Notes under the pieces: model-generated | Told to the model about the DNA's origin: nothing | What the model saw: only the letters and a program-made list of their open reading frames with translations | The model's database searches: none | Translations under genes and position numbers: made by a program | Assembly (NCBI GenBank): GCA_036768475.1 | Contig: DAIPMW010000018.1 | Location: 9,970 to 73,969, forward strand | DNA length: 64,000 nucleotides | Origin: JAEUMD01 sp036768475 | GTDB lineage: Bacteria; Pseudomonadota; Alphaproteobacteria; Rhizobiales; Hyphomicrobiaceae | Direction of reading: 5' to 3' | Part shown: positions 25,915 through 34,995 of the stretch, one piece after another | How positions within the stretch are numbered: position 1 is the first letter of the stretch | Layout: each line of letters opens with the position of its first letter

Positions 25915-26816
25915 CAGTCCTTGACTTCTGCGAGCTCCGCCCAGTCGAAATCGGGTCCGCAGAATGGCACGAACACGAGCTGGGTACGTCCCACCGTTAT
26001 CACATCCATGTGGGCAAGCTCTACCGCCCCCGTCGGCCGCTTGTCGTTGACCGACACGACGTTCGTCTTTGCCAGATTGGGAACGAACAGGAAGCTCCGA
26101 TCGGTGGAATCGTAGCGGATATAGGCCTGCTCTTCGGAGGATATCGCATCGTCTCCGAAATCGACCGGAATGCGCTGCGACTTCGCCCGGCCGATCGTGT
26201 TGTTGCCCTCGAAAACCGGACGGTAGGCGCCAAGCCCCGGGCCGCCGACAACGACGAGCCAGGCAACAACGGGATCCTGCGCGAAGTCATTGCGCACGAG
26301 CCTTTGGCGTCCACGCACCAACTGCGTGCGCGCCTCCTCGGTGACCTCGCGAGCCTCCTTGACGCTCGATTGTTCGCGCCCTTCCTTGACCTTCGCTTCA
26401 GCGGGCTTGCGAACGACGCGCGTCGTCGGCGGATCGTTGAACTCGACATGACGTTCCTGCGGCTTGAGCGTTACGCTGCCGCGCACGGCGCGCGCTGCTT
26501 CCTCGGCACTGGGCACCGCAGCCACAGCACTGTCCTGCTCTTCCGATTTGTTCGCCGCACCTGACGCCATGCCATCCTCCATCTGTTTGGCTACGCTCTT
26601 TGCCTCATGGACCGCCAACGGTGGCAGCGCCGGCAGTGTCTTCGCCGCCGCAATGGCCGCAACGGGTTTCGATGCACGCTCGGCAGGCGCTGCCAGAACC
26701 TTCATTGCAACCGGTTCATGGTCCTCGCGGCTTGCCGCCGCCAGCGCATCCTTCAAAGATCCGAACAATCCATACACACGCGGTGTTGACTGCGGCGTCT
26801 TTGCGTTCTCCGGCAT
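25914..26816 (-). CDS. FHA domain protein (C-terminal FHA)
   Basis: About 300 residues. The first two thirds are low-complexity, alanine- and charge-rich; the C-terminal 110 residues form an FHA domain (NNTIGRAKSQRIPV, then SSEEQAYIRYD, and VSVNDKRP). FHA domains bind phosphothreonine. ATG at 26816 has GAGGAGGG upstream and is preferred over GTG at 26879. The gene sits between a second FHA gene and the phosphatase. Probably an adaptor or substrate in the kinase/phosphatase module. Confidence 0.88.
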   Translation of the reverse strand: MPENAKTPQSTPRVYGLFGSLKDALAAASREDHEPVAMKVLAAPAERASKPVAAIAAAKTLPALPPLAVHEAKSVAKQMEDGMASGAANKSEEQDSAVAAVPSAEEAARAVRGSVTLKPQERHVEFNDPPTTRVVRKPAEAKVKEGREQSSVKEAREVTEEARTQLVRGRQRLVRNDFAQDPVVAWLVVVGGPGLGAYRPVFEGNNTIGRAKSQRIPVDFGDDAISSEEQAYIRYDSTDRSFLFVPNLAKTNVVSVNDKRPTGAVELAHMDVITVGRTQLVFVPFCGPDFDWAELAEVKD

Positions 26817-26888
26817 CGGAGATCCCTCCTCTCGAAAAATTTCAATCGGCGGTAAGGCCGCCTCGAACTCGCGATTCACAAACAGTCG

Positions 26889-27632
26889 TCAAAGTGCCGA
26901 CGTACGATAGGTTAGCGTGACACGCCCTAACGTGATGACGTCGCCGTCGCAGAGCCGCTGGCGCGGCGCGCGGCGCCCATTGACGCGGGCAGCACGACGT
27001 CCCCCGCGCGTCAGGTCACACAGATAGATGTCGCATTCAGGCGTGCGCTCGATGGCCGCGTGATAGGGTTCCAGACCGGCATTGTCGATGACAACCTCGT
27101 TGTCGTCCGCACGCCCGATTCGCGTCAGCGCACGACGGATCTCAAACGGGCCGGCCTCGCCAAGCTCCGAACCTTCCAGACAGGCTCGTCTTGGCCGCGA
27201 GAACCCCGTGACCAGCGAGGTCCGCTCACTGGCGCTTTGAACCTCGGGCTCCCCAGCGGAACGTCGCGCCGCCACTGCCGCGCGCACGCCGAGCGTCACA
27301 ACGGCAAGCGGAAGCAACAGGGCGACGCTCAGCATGCCAAGCGCCAGCGCCGGCGCGCGCGCATAAAATGCGCGAGCCGCTTCGACGAGCTGCCCGCCCG
27401 TCCAGCTGATCGCATCGAGGACCCCGGAACTGGCCCATGTTTGTGGATCAGGGCCGGCCGACACAGCATGGGCTGCGCATGTCGCGACAAGGCCTGCCCA
27501 AGAAAAGATCAGCAAGAAAAAGGAAAGAGATATCCGTGCCTTCGATGGCCACTGCACTGGCCGATGGCGAACCGGATCTCTGCCCGGGATTTGCCCACAA
27601 CGTACACGGCGCACATGGTCCGGTTGCTCCAT
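26889..27632 (-). CDS. Membrane-anchored FHA domain protein
   Basis: About 247 residues. A hydrophobic segment lies near residues 34-55 and a second near 95-118, followed by a cytosolic FHA domain at the C-terminus (RRALTRIGRADDNEVVI, YHAAIERT, RVNGRRAPRQRLCDGDVI). The start is uncertain: ATG at 27632 with a G-rich stretch just upstream, or GTG at 27650. It is divergent from the Ser/Thr kinase gene, and the FHA domain should read phosphothreonines made by that kinase. Confidence 0.82.
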   Translation of the reverse strand: MEQPDHVRRVRCGQIPGRDPVRHRPVQWPSKARISLSFFLLIFSWAGLVATCAAHAVSAGPDPQTWASSGVLDAISWTGGQLVEAARAFYARAPALALGMLSVALLLPLAVVTLGVRAAVAARRSAGEPEVQSASERTSLVTGFSRPRRACLEGSELGEAGPFEIRRALTRIGRADDNEVVIDNAGLEPYHAAIERTPECDIYLCDLTRGGRRAARVNGRRAPRQRLCDGDVITLGRVTLTYRTSAL

Positions 27633-27881
27633 GTCCCCCGTTCCCGGCACCGCTCACGCTCCCCGAATCGCCCTCGCCTCATCGCCTTCACCGTGCGGCG
27701 CGTTGGCGGCAACACCGTGGCCAACATCGGGCGAAGAGAAGATTTGTTCATCCTGGGTTCATCGCCCGCGACGATGCCACATTTGTGGGCCAAAAGCGGC
27801 GAGGGCGGCACGAATCGATGTCTCGTCTTGGAGCGGGGCTGCGCTCACACCGAGTAATTTCGGGCGCTACCGACGAGAAAC

Positions 27882-30506
27882 ATGACAAATCTTATCGCGT
27901 TACCGACTGGAACAGAACTGGTTGGCGATTACCGCATCGAGCGCGTGCTCGGCGCGGGTGGATTTGGCATTACCTATCTCGCAGACGAGATGGCCCTCGA
28001 TCGTGCCGTCACGATCAAGGAGTACTTTCCGTCCGACTTCGCCGCGCGCAGTTCCAGCCACGAGGCCGTCCCACGCTCCAAAGACTGCTCCAAGGATTAT
28101 CGCTGGGGCCTCGACCGTTTCATCGAGGAAGCGCAGACGCTCGCCCGCTTCGACCATCCCAACATCGTCCGCGTCTACCGCTACTTCCGCGCCAACAACA
28201 CCGGATACATGGTGCTGCAATGGGAAGAGGGTAAAAGCCTCAAGACGTGGCTGAAGGAACTGAAACGGGCGCCGCGCCAGAAGGAACTTGACGAGATCAT
28301 CGCACCGCTGCTCGACGCGCTCGAGATCATTCACAAGGCCGACTTTCTGCACCGCGACATCGCCCCTGACAACATCATCGTGCGCAAGAACGGTGCGCCG
28401 GTACTGATCGACTTCGGCTCGGCGCGCGGCGAGATCGCGGCCCACTCCAAAACTGTCTCTGCACTGGTGAAACCGGGCTACAGCCCCTACGAACAGTATG
28501 CTGAGACGAGTCGCCAGCAAGGTCCCTGGACCGACATATACGCTTTGGGTGCGACCCTCTATCACGCCGTCACCGGCAAGCGTGCGCCCGACGCGCCCTC
28601 GCGCATGGTACACGACGAAATCGTCCCAGCACGCGATGCGGCGCTGAGTTCGTATCGCCCGGGTTTTCTGAATGCGATTGACCGGGCCCTCTCGCTGGAG
28701 ATCAAGGACCGCCCACAATCTGTCGCTGCTTGGCGTGGCGACCTGCTGGCGCCCGAACCCGCACGCCAGGGCTGGCTTTCCAAGGCGATCGAACAAAAAC
28801 GCGAGGACGAGGCCGCGCTTTTCGAGCAGCAGCGGGACGCTGCGAAGCCCCAGGGCGCGCCCTCGGCACATCCGCCACCGCCTGACATGCCGGCCCCGCA
28901 AGGGGGCCTGCTCGATTTCCTCGATCGGTTGGGCGGCGTCAAAGCCGGCAGCGGCAACGATACCAAAGCTTCACCCGATGATCGTGCGCCGGCCAAAGGC
29001 AAAAAAGCAGCCAAGGCTGGCAAGGCCGTCGCCGCATCCGCCGCCGCACCAAAGGCCCGCGCCCGGGAGAATCCGAACCAGCCAAACAAGGCCGCCGCCC
29101 CGCCTTCAGCGGGCAATGCTGGCCGCGCCGCTGATGGCGCCACCGTCGCGATTGCCACCAATGAAAAGCCCGCGCCACTCAAAATCAGGAAGCCCGGGGC
29201 CGCGAAACAGCCCAGGGCAGCGGAGAAACCCGCCGCCAAAGCAGCGGCAAAGTCGGTTGACGATCCTGTAAAAACACCCGCTGCGGCAAAGGACAGCACT
29301 CCGCCCGCGCGCGAAATCGTGCCGGCACCGCCGCGCCGGGTGCCTCGACTTTTCACCCATGATACCACGCCAAAACCGGTCAAACCGAAATCGGGTCCTC
29401 GCCTGCGGCCATTGCTTGCCAAGCTCGCCATCGGCGCTTGCGTCGCGACTGCAGCCGTCATGCTGCAGAACCGCTTGCCCGACATCCTCGGCAAGTTGCG
29501 CAGCATCGAGACTATGGCAATCCCAACTGAGCCTGCGCGCAATGCACAAGCCTCACCCGCCGCGCAAACACCTTCTTCAACGCCGGAACCGGTTTCGCCG
29601 CAGATCACGTCCATCGCCGCTCATGACGGCGGCGCCACGCTTCTGCGCTACAGCGCCGAAGGTAACCGCATCTTCAGCACCGGCGCAGACGCAACGTTGA
29701 AAATCTGGTCCGCAAACAACCTCTCGCTGGTGCGCACGATCCCGCTCGAAGCCGGTCCCGCCACCGCACTGGCCATCCATGGCGACAGCGCTCTGACCGG
29801 ACATGCGGACGGCCATATAACGTTGTGGGACACACCAACAGCCCGCAAGCGCGCAAGTTATCGTCGCAACGAGGCAGACGTCTGGTCGCTCGCATTTGCC
29901 GGCGACAGCATGCACTTCCTGGCGGCAACACACGACTGGAAGGTGACGCTGTGGGACGCTTCGCGCGAGACCGCGCCGCTGCATGTGTTCGACGGACATG
30001 AGAACGCGGTCCAGGCGCTCGCCTATGCCCCCGCCGGATCACTCGTTGCCTCCGGAGGCGCCGACCGGACGGTGAAACTCTGGAACCTGTCGAACCTCAA
30101 TCTCGTCCGCACCTATCGCGGAGCACGAGACTTCATCACCTCGGTTGCCATTTCGCCCGACGGCAAGCTGATCGCGGCGGCCAGCCTCGATGGCAGCTTC
30201 CGTGTGTGGTCGACATCGTCACGCTCCCAGCGACGGCGCTTTGCTGGCCATACGGGCGCTATCAATCAGATCGCTTTCGCTCCAGACAGCCGGCACCTTG
30301 TCTCGGCAGGCAGCGATGGCACGGTCCGACTGTGGGATGTCGAGCGACGTCGCGCCATTCGCGCCTACACGGGTCATCAAGGCGAGGTGAAAGCCGCCCA
30401 GTTCTCGCCCGACGGCACGCGCATCGCCACGGCAGGCGCCGATGGCACGATCCGCATCTGGACCGCAGCGACCCAGACGTCTCAAAATGCCACCAACATG
30501 CGCTGA
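27882..30506 (+). CDS. Ser/Thr protein kinase with C-terminal WD40 beta-propeller
   Basis: 874 residues. Kinase domain at about 15-290: glycine loop LGAGGFGITY (23-32), catalytic Lys46 in TIKEYFP, HRDIAPDNI near 157-165, DFGSAR, and the GYSPYEQY activation-segment end. Residues about 300-505 are a low-complexity linker rich in Ala, Pro and Lys. One membrane segment lies near 508-528. The C-terminus has seven WD40 repeats ending DATLKIWS, DGHITLWD, DWKVTLWD, DRTVKLWN, DGSFRVWS, DGTVRLWD and DGTIRIWT, i.e. a complete propeller, predicted to be outside the cytosol. The arrangement suggests a receptor kinase with a propeller sensor. Confidence 0.95.
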   Translation: MTNLIALPTGTELVGDYRIERVLGAGGFGITYLADEMALDRAVTIKEYFPSDFAARSSSHEAVPRSKDCSKDYRWGLDRFIEEAQTLARFDHPNIVRVYRYFRANNTGYMVLQWEEGKSLKTWLKELKRAPRQKELDEIIAPLLDALEIIHKADFLHRDIAPDNIIVRKNGAPVLIDFGSARGEIAAHSKTVSALVKPGYSPYEQYAETSRQQGPWTDIYALGATLYHAVTGKRAPDAPSRMVHDEIVPARDAALSSYRPGFLNAIDRALSLEIKDRPQSVAAWRGDLLAPEPARQGWLSKAIEQKREDEAALFEQQRDAAKPQGAPSAHPPPPDMPAPQGGLLDFLDRLGGVKAGSGNDTKASPDDRAPAKGKKAAKAGKAVAASAAAPKARARENPNQPNKAAAPPSAGNAGRAADGATVAIATNEKPAPLKIRKPGAAKQPRAAEKPAAKAAAKSVDDPVKTPAAAKDSTPPAREIVPAPPRRVPRLFTHDTTPKPVKPKSGPRLRPLLAKLAIGACVATAAVMLQNRLPDILGKLRSIETMAIPTEPARNAQASPAAQTPSSTPEPVSPQITSIAAHDGGATLLRYSAEGNRIFSTGADATLKIWSANNLSLVRTIPLEAGPATALAIHGDSALTGHADGHITLWDTPTARKRASYRRNEADVWSLAFAGDSMHFLAATHDWKVTLWDASRETAPLHVFDGHENAVQALAYAPAGSLVASGGADRTVKLWNLSNLNLVRTYRGARDFITSVAISPDGKLIAAASLDGSFRVWSTSSRSQRRRFAGHTGAINQIAFAPDSRHLVSAGSDGTVRLWDVERRRAIRAYTGHQGEVKAAQFSPDGTRIATAGADGTIRIWTAATQTSQNATNMR

Positions 30507-30513
30507 AAAAGCC

Positions 30514-31062
30514 TCAGCCGCGCGCTGCCGCGCTGCGCGCGAGATGCCGGGCGAGTTCATCATAGGCCGCACAGGTGGCGCCGCAGCGCCGCGCGATCTC
30601 AGCCAACTGATCACGCGCCGCCTGCGTATTGCCGACCGTGATGAAGGCTTCGCCGAGATAGGATCGCGCCACCACATTGTCGGGATCAAGCGCCAAAGCC
30701 TTCTCGTAAAAGGTGAATGCCTTGCCCACATTGCCGGACTTGCGCGTCGCAAAGCCCAGGTACGTCAACGTCCGCGTATCGGGCGCCTTGGCAGCACTGA
30801 GATAGGCGATCGCCTGATCGTAGCGCCCGAGCCGCGCCATCCAATAGCCGGCGTAGAAGAGATCCGCATCGGAGAGCTGCTGCGCTGCCGGACCGATGCA
30901 ATCGCTCCATGCCGACGTGCCCTTGGCGAACCCGTCGCACCCGCCCGCAGGCCCGATGTCCTTGCCCGCCGAAACTCCCGTCGCAGTCGCAAGCGCGAGC
31001 ACCATCGCAAGTCCTGCAACACGACGCGAAACGGAGCCCAGTTTTCCAAAACCGATCATCAT
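30514..31062 (-). CDS. Exported TPR protein
   Basis: 182 residues. N-terminal signal peptide (VAGLAMVLALATATGVSAG), then two to three tetratricopeptide repeats (YAGYWMARLGRYDQAIAYL, YLGFATRKSGNVGKAFTFYEKALALDPDN, YLGEAFITVGNTQAARDQL). Two cysteine pairs (CDGF...DCIG and RRCGATC) may form disulfides. It converges on the kinase gene with 7 bp between the stops. ATG at 31062 has AAGGG nine bases upstream; 31071 is an alternative. A periplasmic partner of the kinase propeller is a possible role but unproven. Confidence 0.82.
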   Translation of the reverse strand: MMIGFGKLGSVSRRVAGLAMVLALATATGVSAGKDIGPAGGCDGFAKGTSAWSDCIGPAAQQLSDADLFYAGYWMARLGRYDQAIAYLSAAKAPDTRTLTYLGFATRKSGNVGKAFTFYEKALALDPDNVVARSYLGEAFITVGNTQAARDQLAEIARRCGATCAAYDELARHLARSAAARG

Positions 31063-31435
31063 CGCCGCCATCCCTTGTTCTTTTCGTTCTTGATCACGTT
31101 ATGCTCTGGCCGATCACCCGGTTGGTTGTGGGCAAACGCAATTCAGGCCGTTTCTACCCCCCGGTACCGCTGGCAACAGGCGCCAACCTAGCACAAGATG
31201 GCTACTGTGGAACCGGTTTGGGCCGTCTTCGCAAGGGTTGCGTGCGCCACCGTGGCGGCAAGCAGCCACGGAGAAGGACCTTCGGGCGAGCCATCCGATC
31301 GGCCATCCCGAGAGTGGCCGCTACAAGCCGAATGGCCAAAAGCAAGCCGGCAGCGGGTAACGGAGCATGTGGCCCGCTCGACGCCGTTCGAACCGGCAGA
31401 CCCACACGATTGGGACGAAGATACGAGGAACGCCA
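31063..31435. other. 373-bp divergent intergenic region
   Basis: Between the TPR gene (minus) and the nuclease gene (plus). No gene was supported on either strand; open frames here lack ribosome sites and family resemblance. Promoters for both genes are expected. Confidence 0.4.
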
Positions 31436-32830
31436 ATGCTGGGATGGCGCAAGAAGCGCGATGGCTTCGAGTGGCACGATTACGTGCGCACCACCATTCT
31501 GGTGCGACGTGCCAAGCGGCGGCAAAAAGTCGATGACGCACGCGCCGCTGCCGTACACGGCCTCAAGGATGCGCGTGCCGCGGCTGCTCACGGCCTCGAC
31601 GAAGCCAAGGGAGCGGCGGCAGAGGGACTCCGTCGCGCCGGCGAGATGGGACAGGCGATCGGCGCATCGGGCATCAGCGCTACGGCCGCCCTGATGCAGC
31701 GGCTCTGGTCCACCATCCGGCACTTGCTGAGCGTGGTTCGGACCTCTGGCTCTGCAGGCCTACGCAGTCTTGCGGCGCGCACGGCACATAGCTCAACCAT
31801 GCTGACGGCACCGCTCATCGAACGCCTTTCGGACCGGCGCACGCGCACGATTGTTGGTGCGGTCGGCGTGGCAGCCCTTTTCGCGGTGGCGTACCGCACA
31901 TGGGCCGTCGGCTTCGACACACGCGCCGTGTTTGCAGCGCTGCTCGCTTTGATGACGCTCGGGCCGGCACTGCTTTCAGAACGCCGGCGTGACGATGTCA
32001 CCCACCGGCCAGCGTTGCGCAAGGCGAACGTCACTTCGGCAGCCCCGCCGCCAGCTCCGATCTCAATAAAATTACTCCGCCCGGTTGTCGCCTGGGGCGG
32101 CTTCGCGGCGCTCGTCGTTTTCGGCATTGGCTCCCTGATCAACCCCAAAGGCTTCCAGCCGCTTCCTTCGACGTCCGCCATCACCCACACCGCAGCAACG
32201 CCGGTTCCTGTACGACCGGACCCCGAAAGCACGATCCGCGGCCGTGCCCGCGCCATCTCCGGCGACACGCTGCGCGTTGGCCGCACGCTCGTGAAGCTCG
32301 ACCACATCGAGGCCCCCGAAATCGCCCAGACGTGCACACGTTCTGACGGCCGCAACTGGCGCTGCGGTGATGCGGCCCGCTCTGCGCTGGCCCGCCAACT
32401 GGCCGGCGCGCGCATCACCTGCACACTCACCGGTCGCGGCACTGGCAGCGTTGCACGAGGGGATTGCAAGAAGGGCGACACGGACCTCGCTGCCGCACTT
32501 GTCCGCGATGGCCACGTCTTCGCCGAGACCGGCTTTTTCGCACGTCACGCAAGCCTCGAGAGCGAAGCACGGGAAAACCACCGCGGGCTGTGGAATGGAG
32601 AAGCGCAACGACCAGAGACATTTCGCACAGCGGCCTGGGAGGCGGCGCGGGAAAAGGCCCCCGATTCATGTCCGATCAAGGGGCGTGTGGCATCGCGCGG
32701 CAAATTGTACGTCATGCCCTGGATGGACGGCTACGAGCGCATCACAATTCGCGCGTCTCGTGGAGAGCGCTGGTTCTGCAGCGAGGAGGATGCCCGACAG
32801 GCCGGATGGCGGCCCTCCGGCGCGACTTGA
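31436..32830 (+). CDS. Membrane-anchored thermonuclease-like protein with C-terminal sunset domain
   Basis: 464 residues. The N-terminal 90 are amphipathic with an alanine-rich repeat (two DARAAA...HGL units). Three hydrophobic segments follow (about 137-155, 160-178, 226-245). The SNase (staphylococcal nuclease) domain covers about 268-400 with GRARAISGDTLRVGRTLVKLDHIEAPE, and later ARENHRGLWNGE. The last 50 residues form the small C-terminal domain (CPIKGRVASRGKLY ... ERWFCSEEDARQAGWR) found in such nucleases. Ribosome site GAGGAA is six bases before 31436. An active nuclease is not assured: the usual first arginine after D-T-L pattern and glutamate (APE) are present but the calcium-site residues need checking. 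Confidence 0.85.
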   Translation: MLGWRKKRDGFEWHDYVRTTILVRRAKRRQKVDDARAAAVHGLKDARAAAAHGLDEAKGAAAEGLRRAGEMGQAIGASGISATAALMQRLWSTIRHLLSVVRTSGSAGLRSLAARTAHSSTMLTAPLIERLSDRRTRTIVGAVGVAALFAVAYRTWAVGFDTRAVFAALLALMTLGPALLSERRRDDVTHRPALRKANVTSAAPPPAPISIKLLRPVVAWGGFAALVVFGIGSLINPKGFQPLPSTSAITHTAATPVPVRPDPESTIRGRARAISGDTLRVGRTLVKLDHIEAPEIAQTCTRSDGRNWRCGDAARSALARQLAGARITCTLTGRGTGSVARGDCKKGDTDLAAALVRDGHVFAETGFFARHASLESEARENHRGLWNGEAQRPETFRTAAWEAAREKAPDSCPIKGRVASRGKLYVMPWMDGYERITIRASRGERWFCSEEDARQAGWRPSGAT

Positions 32831-32861
32831 GTAGCGAACCGTTGAGCCCCAAAATTGAAGA

Positions 32862-32890
32862 GCCCGCGGCCGGGGGGACGGACCGCGGGC
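32862..32890. terminator. Hairpin downstream of the nuclease gene
   Basis: GCCCGCGG pairs perfectly with CCGCGGGC around a 13-base loop, 32 bp after the nuclease stop. On the minus strand it is followed by TCTTCAATTTT, so it may also end leftward transcription from the lyase-fold gene. Confidence 0.5.
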
Positions 32891-33088
32891 ATCGGGTCGT
32901 GTGCCTGTGTTGAGGGAGGGGACGGCGCCACGACATGTTGCAACTATACTGCGCACGCTACCGATGAGCAAGAAATCCGCAAAACAGCGTTTCCAAATTG
33001 TGAATAATGTCTGAACGTCGATACGAGCCGCAGCACCGCAACCGCACGCAGTGTGCGTCCCTTTCTGCGGACAACCATTCAAATGAGC

Positions 33089-33143
33089 TTAGAGCATGTC
33101 TTTCACACTGAACCGCTGCACACTTCAGCTCAACATGCTCTAA
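33089..33143 (-). repeat. Dispersed repeat family A, copy 2 (full palindrome)
   Basis: 55 bp with perfect 11-bp ends, TTAGAGCATGT and ACATGCTCTAA, and an interior with GAACCGCTGCAC. It overlaps the stop codon of the lyase-fold gene (33142-33140) in a convergent gap and is the reverse complement of 18083-18130 with few differences. Confidence 0.75.
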
Positions 33144-34000
33144 CGCCAGCCAAAGTCGATGGGGGTGATTTGCAGGCGCGCTTCGTCGCTGGCCGGCACA
33201 TCCCGCGATTTGCCGGCTAAGCCGACAGTCGCCGCCACGCCATCGATACCGGGAGCATCGCCTTCGCGCAGCTTGAGCCCCTTCTTCTCCGCCACCTGTT
33301 CGCCATCGAGCCAGACCCGCACCTCGCCGTCACTGGCAGCCGCGGTGTTGAGCACCAACTCCTGCTCGAGCGTGACCCAGCGTCCACGCTGGAGACGCAC
33401 GCTGCCGGGTCGGCTGACAACCCGGCCGTTGTCGGGAGCAGCCTTCGCCTGCACGAAGACCTGCGTATCGCCGTCACGGCCCCAGCGGGTCCGCAAAGCG
33501 AAGGCGTCATCGTTCGTCAGTTCCAGGCGCTCCGGCGTCGAACCGCCAAACAGGCCCGGCAACATGCCGCCTGACGAGAAATCGAAATTTTCCGGCAGGT
33601 ACACGGAATAGCGCAGGCATCCTGAGCGTGCGTCGTGATTGCCGTCAGGACGCCACGGGAAGTGGATGCCAACCGCCGAGTCCGGATCGGATGCATCTGC
33701 ACGACCGAGCTTGACCTCAAGAACGCGTGCCACGGGTCCACGGTCGGCGTTGACGATGCGCGCGTTCCGCATGAGACCCCGTTCTTCACCACCGGCCTGG
33801 GCCTGCAGCTCGATCATCGATAAGGGCAGGCCGTCGCCGTGCTGCAACCCGAAGCGCACGGCATTCGGATAGTTCGACATGCAGCCGACCGGCACATCGC
33901 TGAAGAATTTGTATGATATGCCCAGATACCCGACGAGCACCGCCGCGGCGAGCCCCGCGCCGATTTGTACGATCTGATCGGCCGATGTTTTCTTAGCCAT
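33140..34000 (-). CDS. Polysaccharide lyase 14/20-like protein, membrane-anchored
   Basis: 286 residues: one hydrophobic segment near 12-30, then a lectin-like jelly-roll domain with CLRYSVYLPENFDFSSGGMLPG and FGGS near the middle, a pattern known from PL14/PL20 alginate and glucuronan lyases, and RVWLDGEQV near the end. Whether catalytic residues are kept is unclear. It lies 26 bp downstream of the type I secretion fusion protein gene and is the last gene of that cluster. Possible role: remodelling of an acidic exopolysaccharide around the exported RTX protein. Confidence 0.6.
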   Translation of the reverse strand: MAKKTSADQIVQIGAGLAAAVLVGYLGISYKFFSDVPVGCMSNYPNAVRFGLQHGDGLPLSMIELQAQAGGEERGLMRNARIVNADRGPVARVLEVKLGRADASDPDSAVGIHFPWRPDGNHDARSGCLRYSVYLPENFDFSSGGMLPGLFGGSTPERLELTNDDAFALRTRWGRDGDTQVFVQAKAAPDNGRVVSRPGSVRLQRGRWVTLEQELVLNTAAASDGEVRVWLDGEQVAEKKGLKLREGDAPGIDGVAATVGLAGKSRDVPASDEARLQITPIDFGWR

Positions 34001-34026
34001 GGCAATCCTCTTGGTTCATTCCGGAT

Positions 34027-34995
34027 CTAGCCGCGAAAGGCGCGGTTGACGTTGCGCATCAGCGGGTCGATCAGTTGATCGAGCAAGGTGCGTTCACCCG
34101 TCATCAGCAGAACCTCGCTGCGCATGCCGGGCTGGAGCGTCATCGTCGCCGCAATCGCGCTTTGGCCGCCCTCCAGCTCGACGCGCGCTGCGAAGTAGGG
34201 TGTGCCAGTGCGCCGGTCTTCGATACTGTCAGGCGAAATCCACGCCAGTTTTGCAGCAAGCGGGCGCTGCTCGCGCCAGCTCAAAGCCGTCAGCCACACC
34301 TTGGCGGGCATGCCCGGCCGCACATTCTCGATCTGGTTTGGATTGAGCCGGCCCTCGATGACCAGACGGTCATCGTCGGGCACCAGCTCGGCGACCGTCG
34401 CTCCAGGTTGGATCACCCCCCCTGAGCCCTTGACGGCAAGCGAGAGAATGCGGCCAGCCTCGGGCGCGCGGATCTCTGCGCGCGACAGATCGCGCCGGAC
34501 GATCTCAATGCGCGAGCGCAGTGCCGCAATCTCCTTTTCGATTTCAGCGACCTGCCGTTCCAGCGTCAAAAGACGAGAGCGGGATGAAAGCTGACGCTGG
34601 TAAAGGTCTCGCATCGTGCTGGCTTCCTGACGCGCCAGGGTCAGCTGGCGGTCCGCCGCCTGCCCTTGCGCTGTCAGCGCCCTCAATTGCTCCGACAAGC
34701 CTTTGATGTCCATGGTGGCGATGAGTTCACCCGCAGCAACGCGCTGGCCTTCAGTAACAAGCACTGCTGAAACCGTGCCACCCTGCTCATGCTGGACTTG
34801 CTTGACGCGACCTTCCACGATGATTGTACCCGGCATACCGATGCCTTTTTCGATCGGCGCGACGGCCGCGGCGCCGATACCGACCCCGAAGAACGCCAGA
34901 ACGATCAAGATGCCGATCCTGACCGGACTGCGGACGTCCAGCGATGGGACCGGACGCTCATGCCGGTCATCTTTCGCACCAATCTCGAAACTCAT
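34027..34995 (-). CDS. Type I secretion membrane fusion protein (HlyD/PrtE type)
   Basis: 322 residues: membrane segment near 27-48, lipoyl-like VQHEQGGTVSAVLVTEGQRVAAGE, two long coiled-coil helices, then the beta-barrel domain with RAPEAGRILSL and the HlyD-type LTALSWREQRPL region. It is shorter than classic HlyD (about 440). It overlaps the ABC gene by four bases (ATGA). It links the inner-membrane ABC exporter to an outer-membrane TolC, which is not encoded in the window. Confidence 0.92.
   Translation of the reverse strand: MSFEIGAKDDRHERPVPSLDVRSPVRIGILIVLAFFGVGIGAAAVAPIEKGIGMPGTIIVEGRVKQVQHEQGGTVSAVLVTEGQRVAAGELIATMDIKGLSEQLRALTAQGQAADRQLTLARQEASTMRDLYQRQLSSRSRLLTLERQVAEIEKEIAALRSRIEIVRRDLSRAEIRAPEAGRILSLAVKGSGGVIQPGATVAELVPDDDRLVIEGRLNPNQIENVRPGMPAKVWLTALSWREQRPLAAKLAWISPDSIEDRRTGTPYFAARVELEGGQSAIAATMTLQPGMRSEVLLMTGERTLLDQLIDPLMRNVNRAFRG

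Noticed and set aside
27060..27857. Long plus-strand open frame before the kinase
   Set aside because: Antisense to the FHA gene and out of family; the FHA motifs on the minus strand explain the region.
31202..31723. Open frame opposite the nuclease start
   Set aside because: Antisense to the nuclease gene, which has a clear ribosome site and domain motifs.
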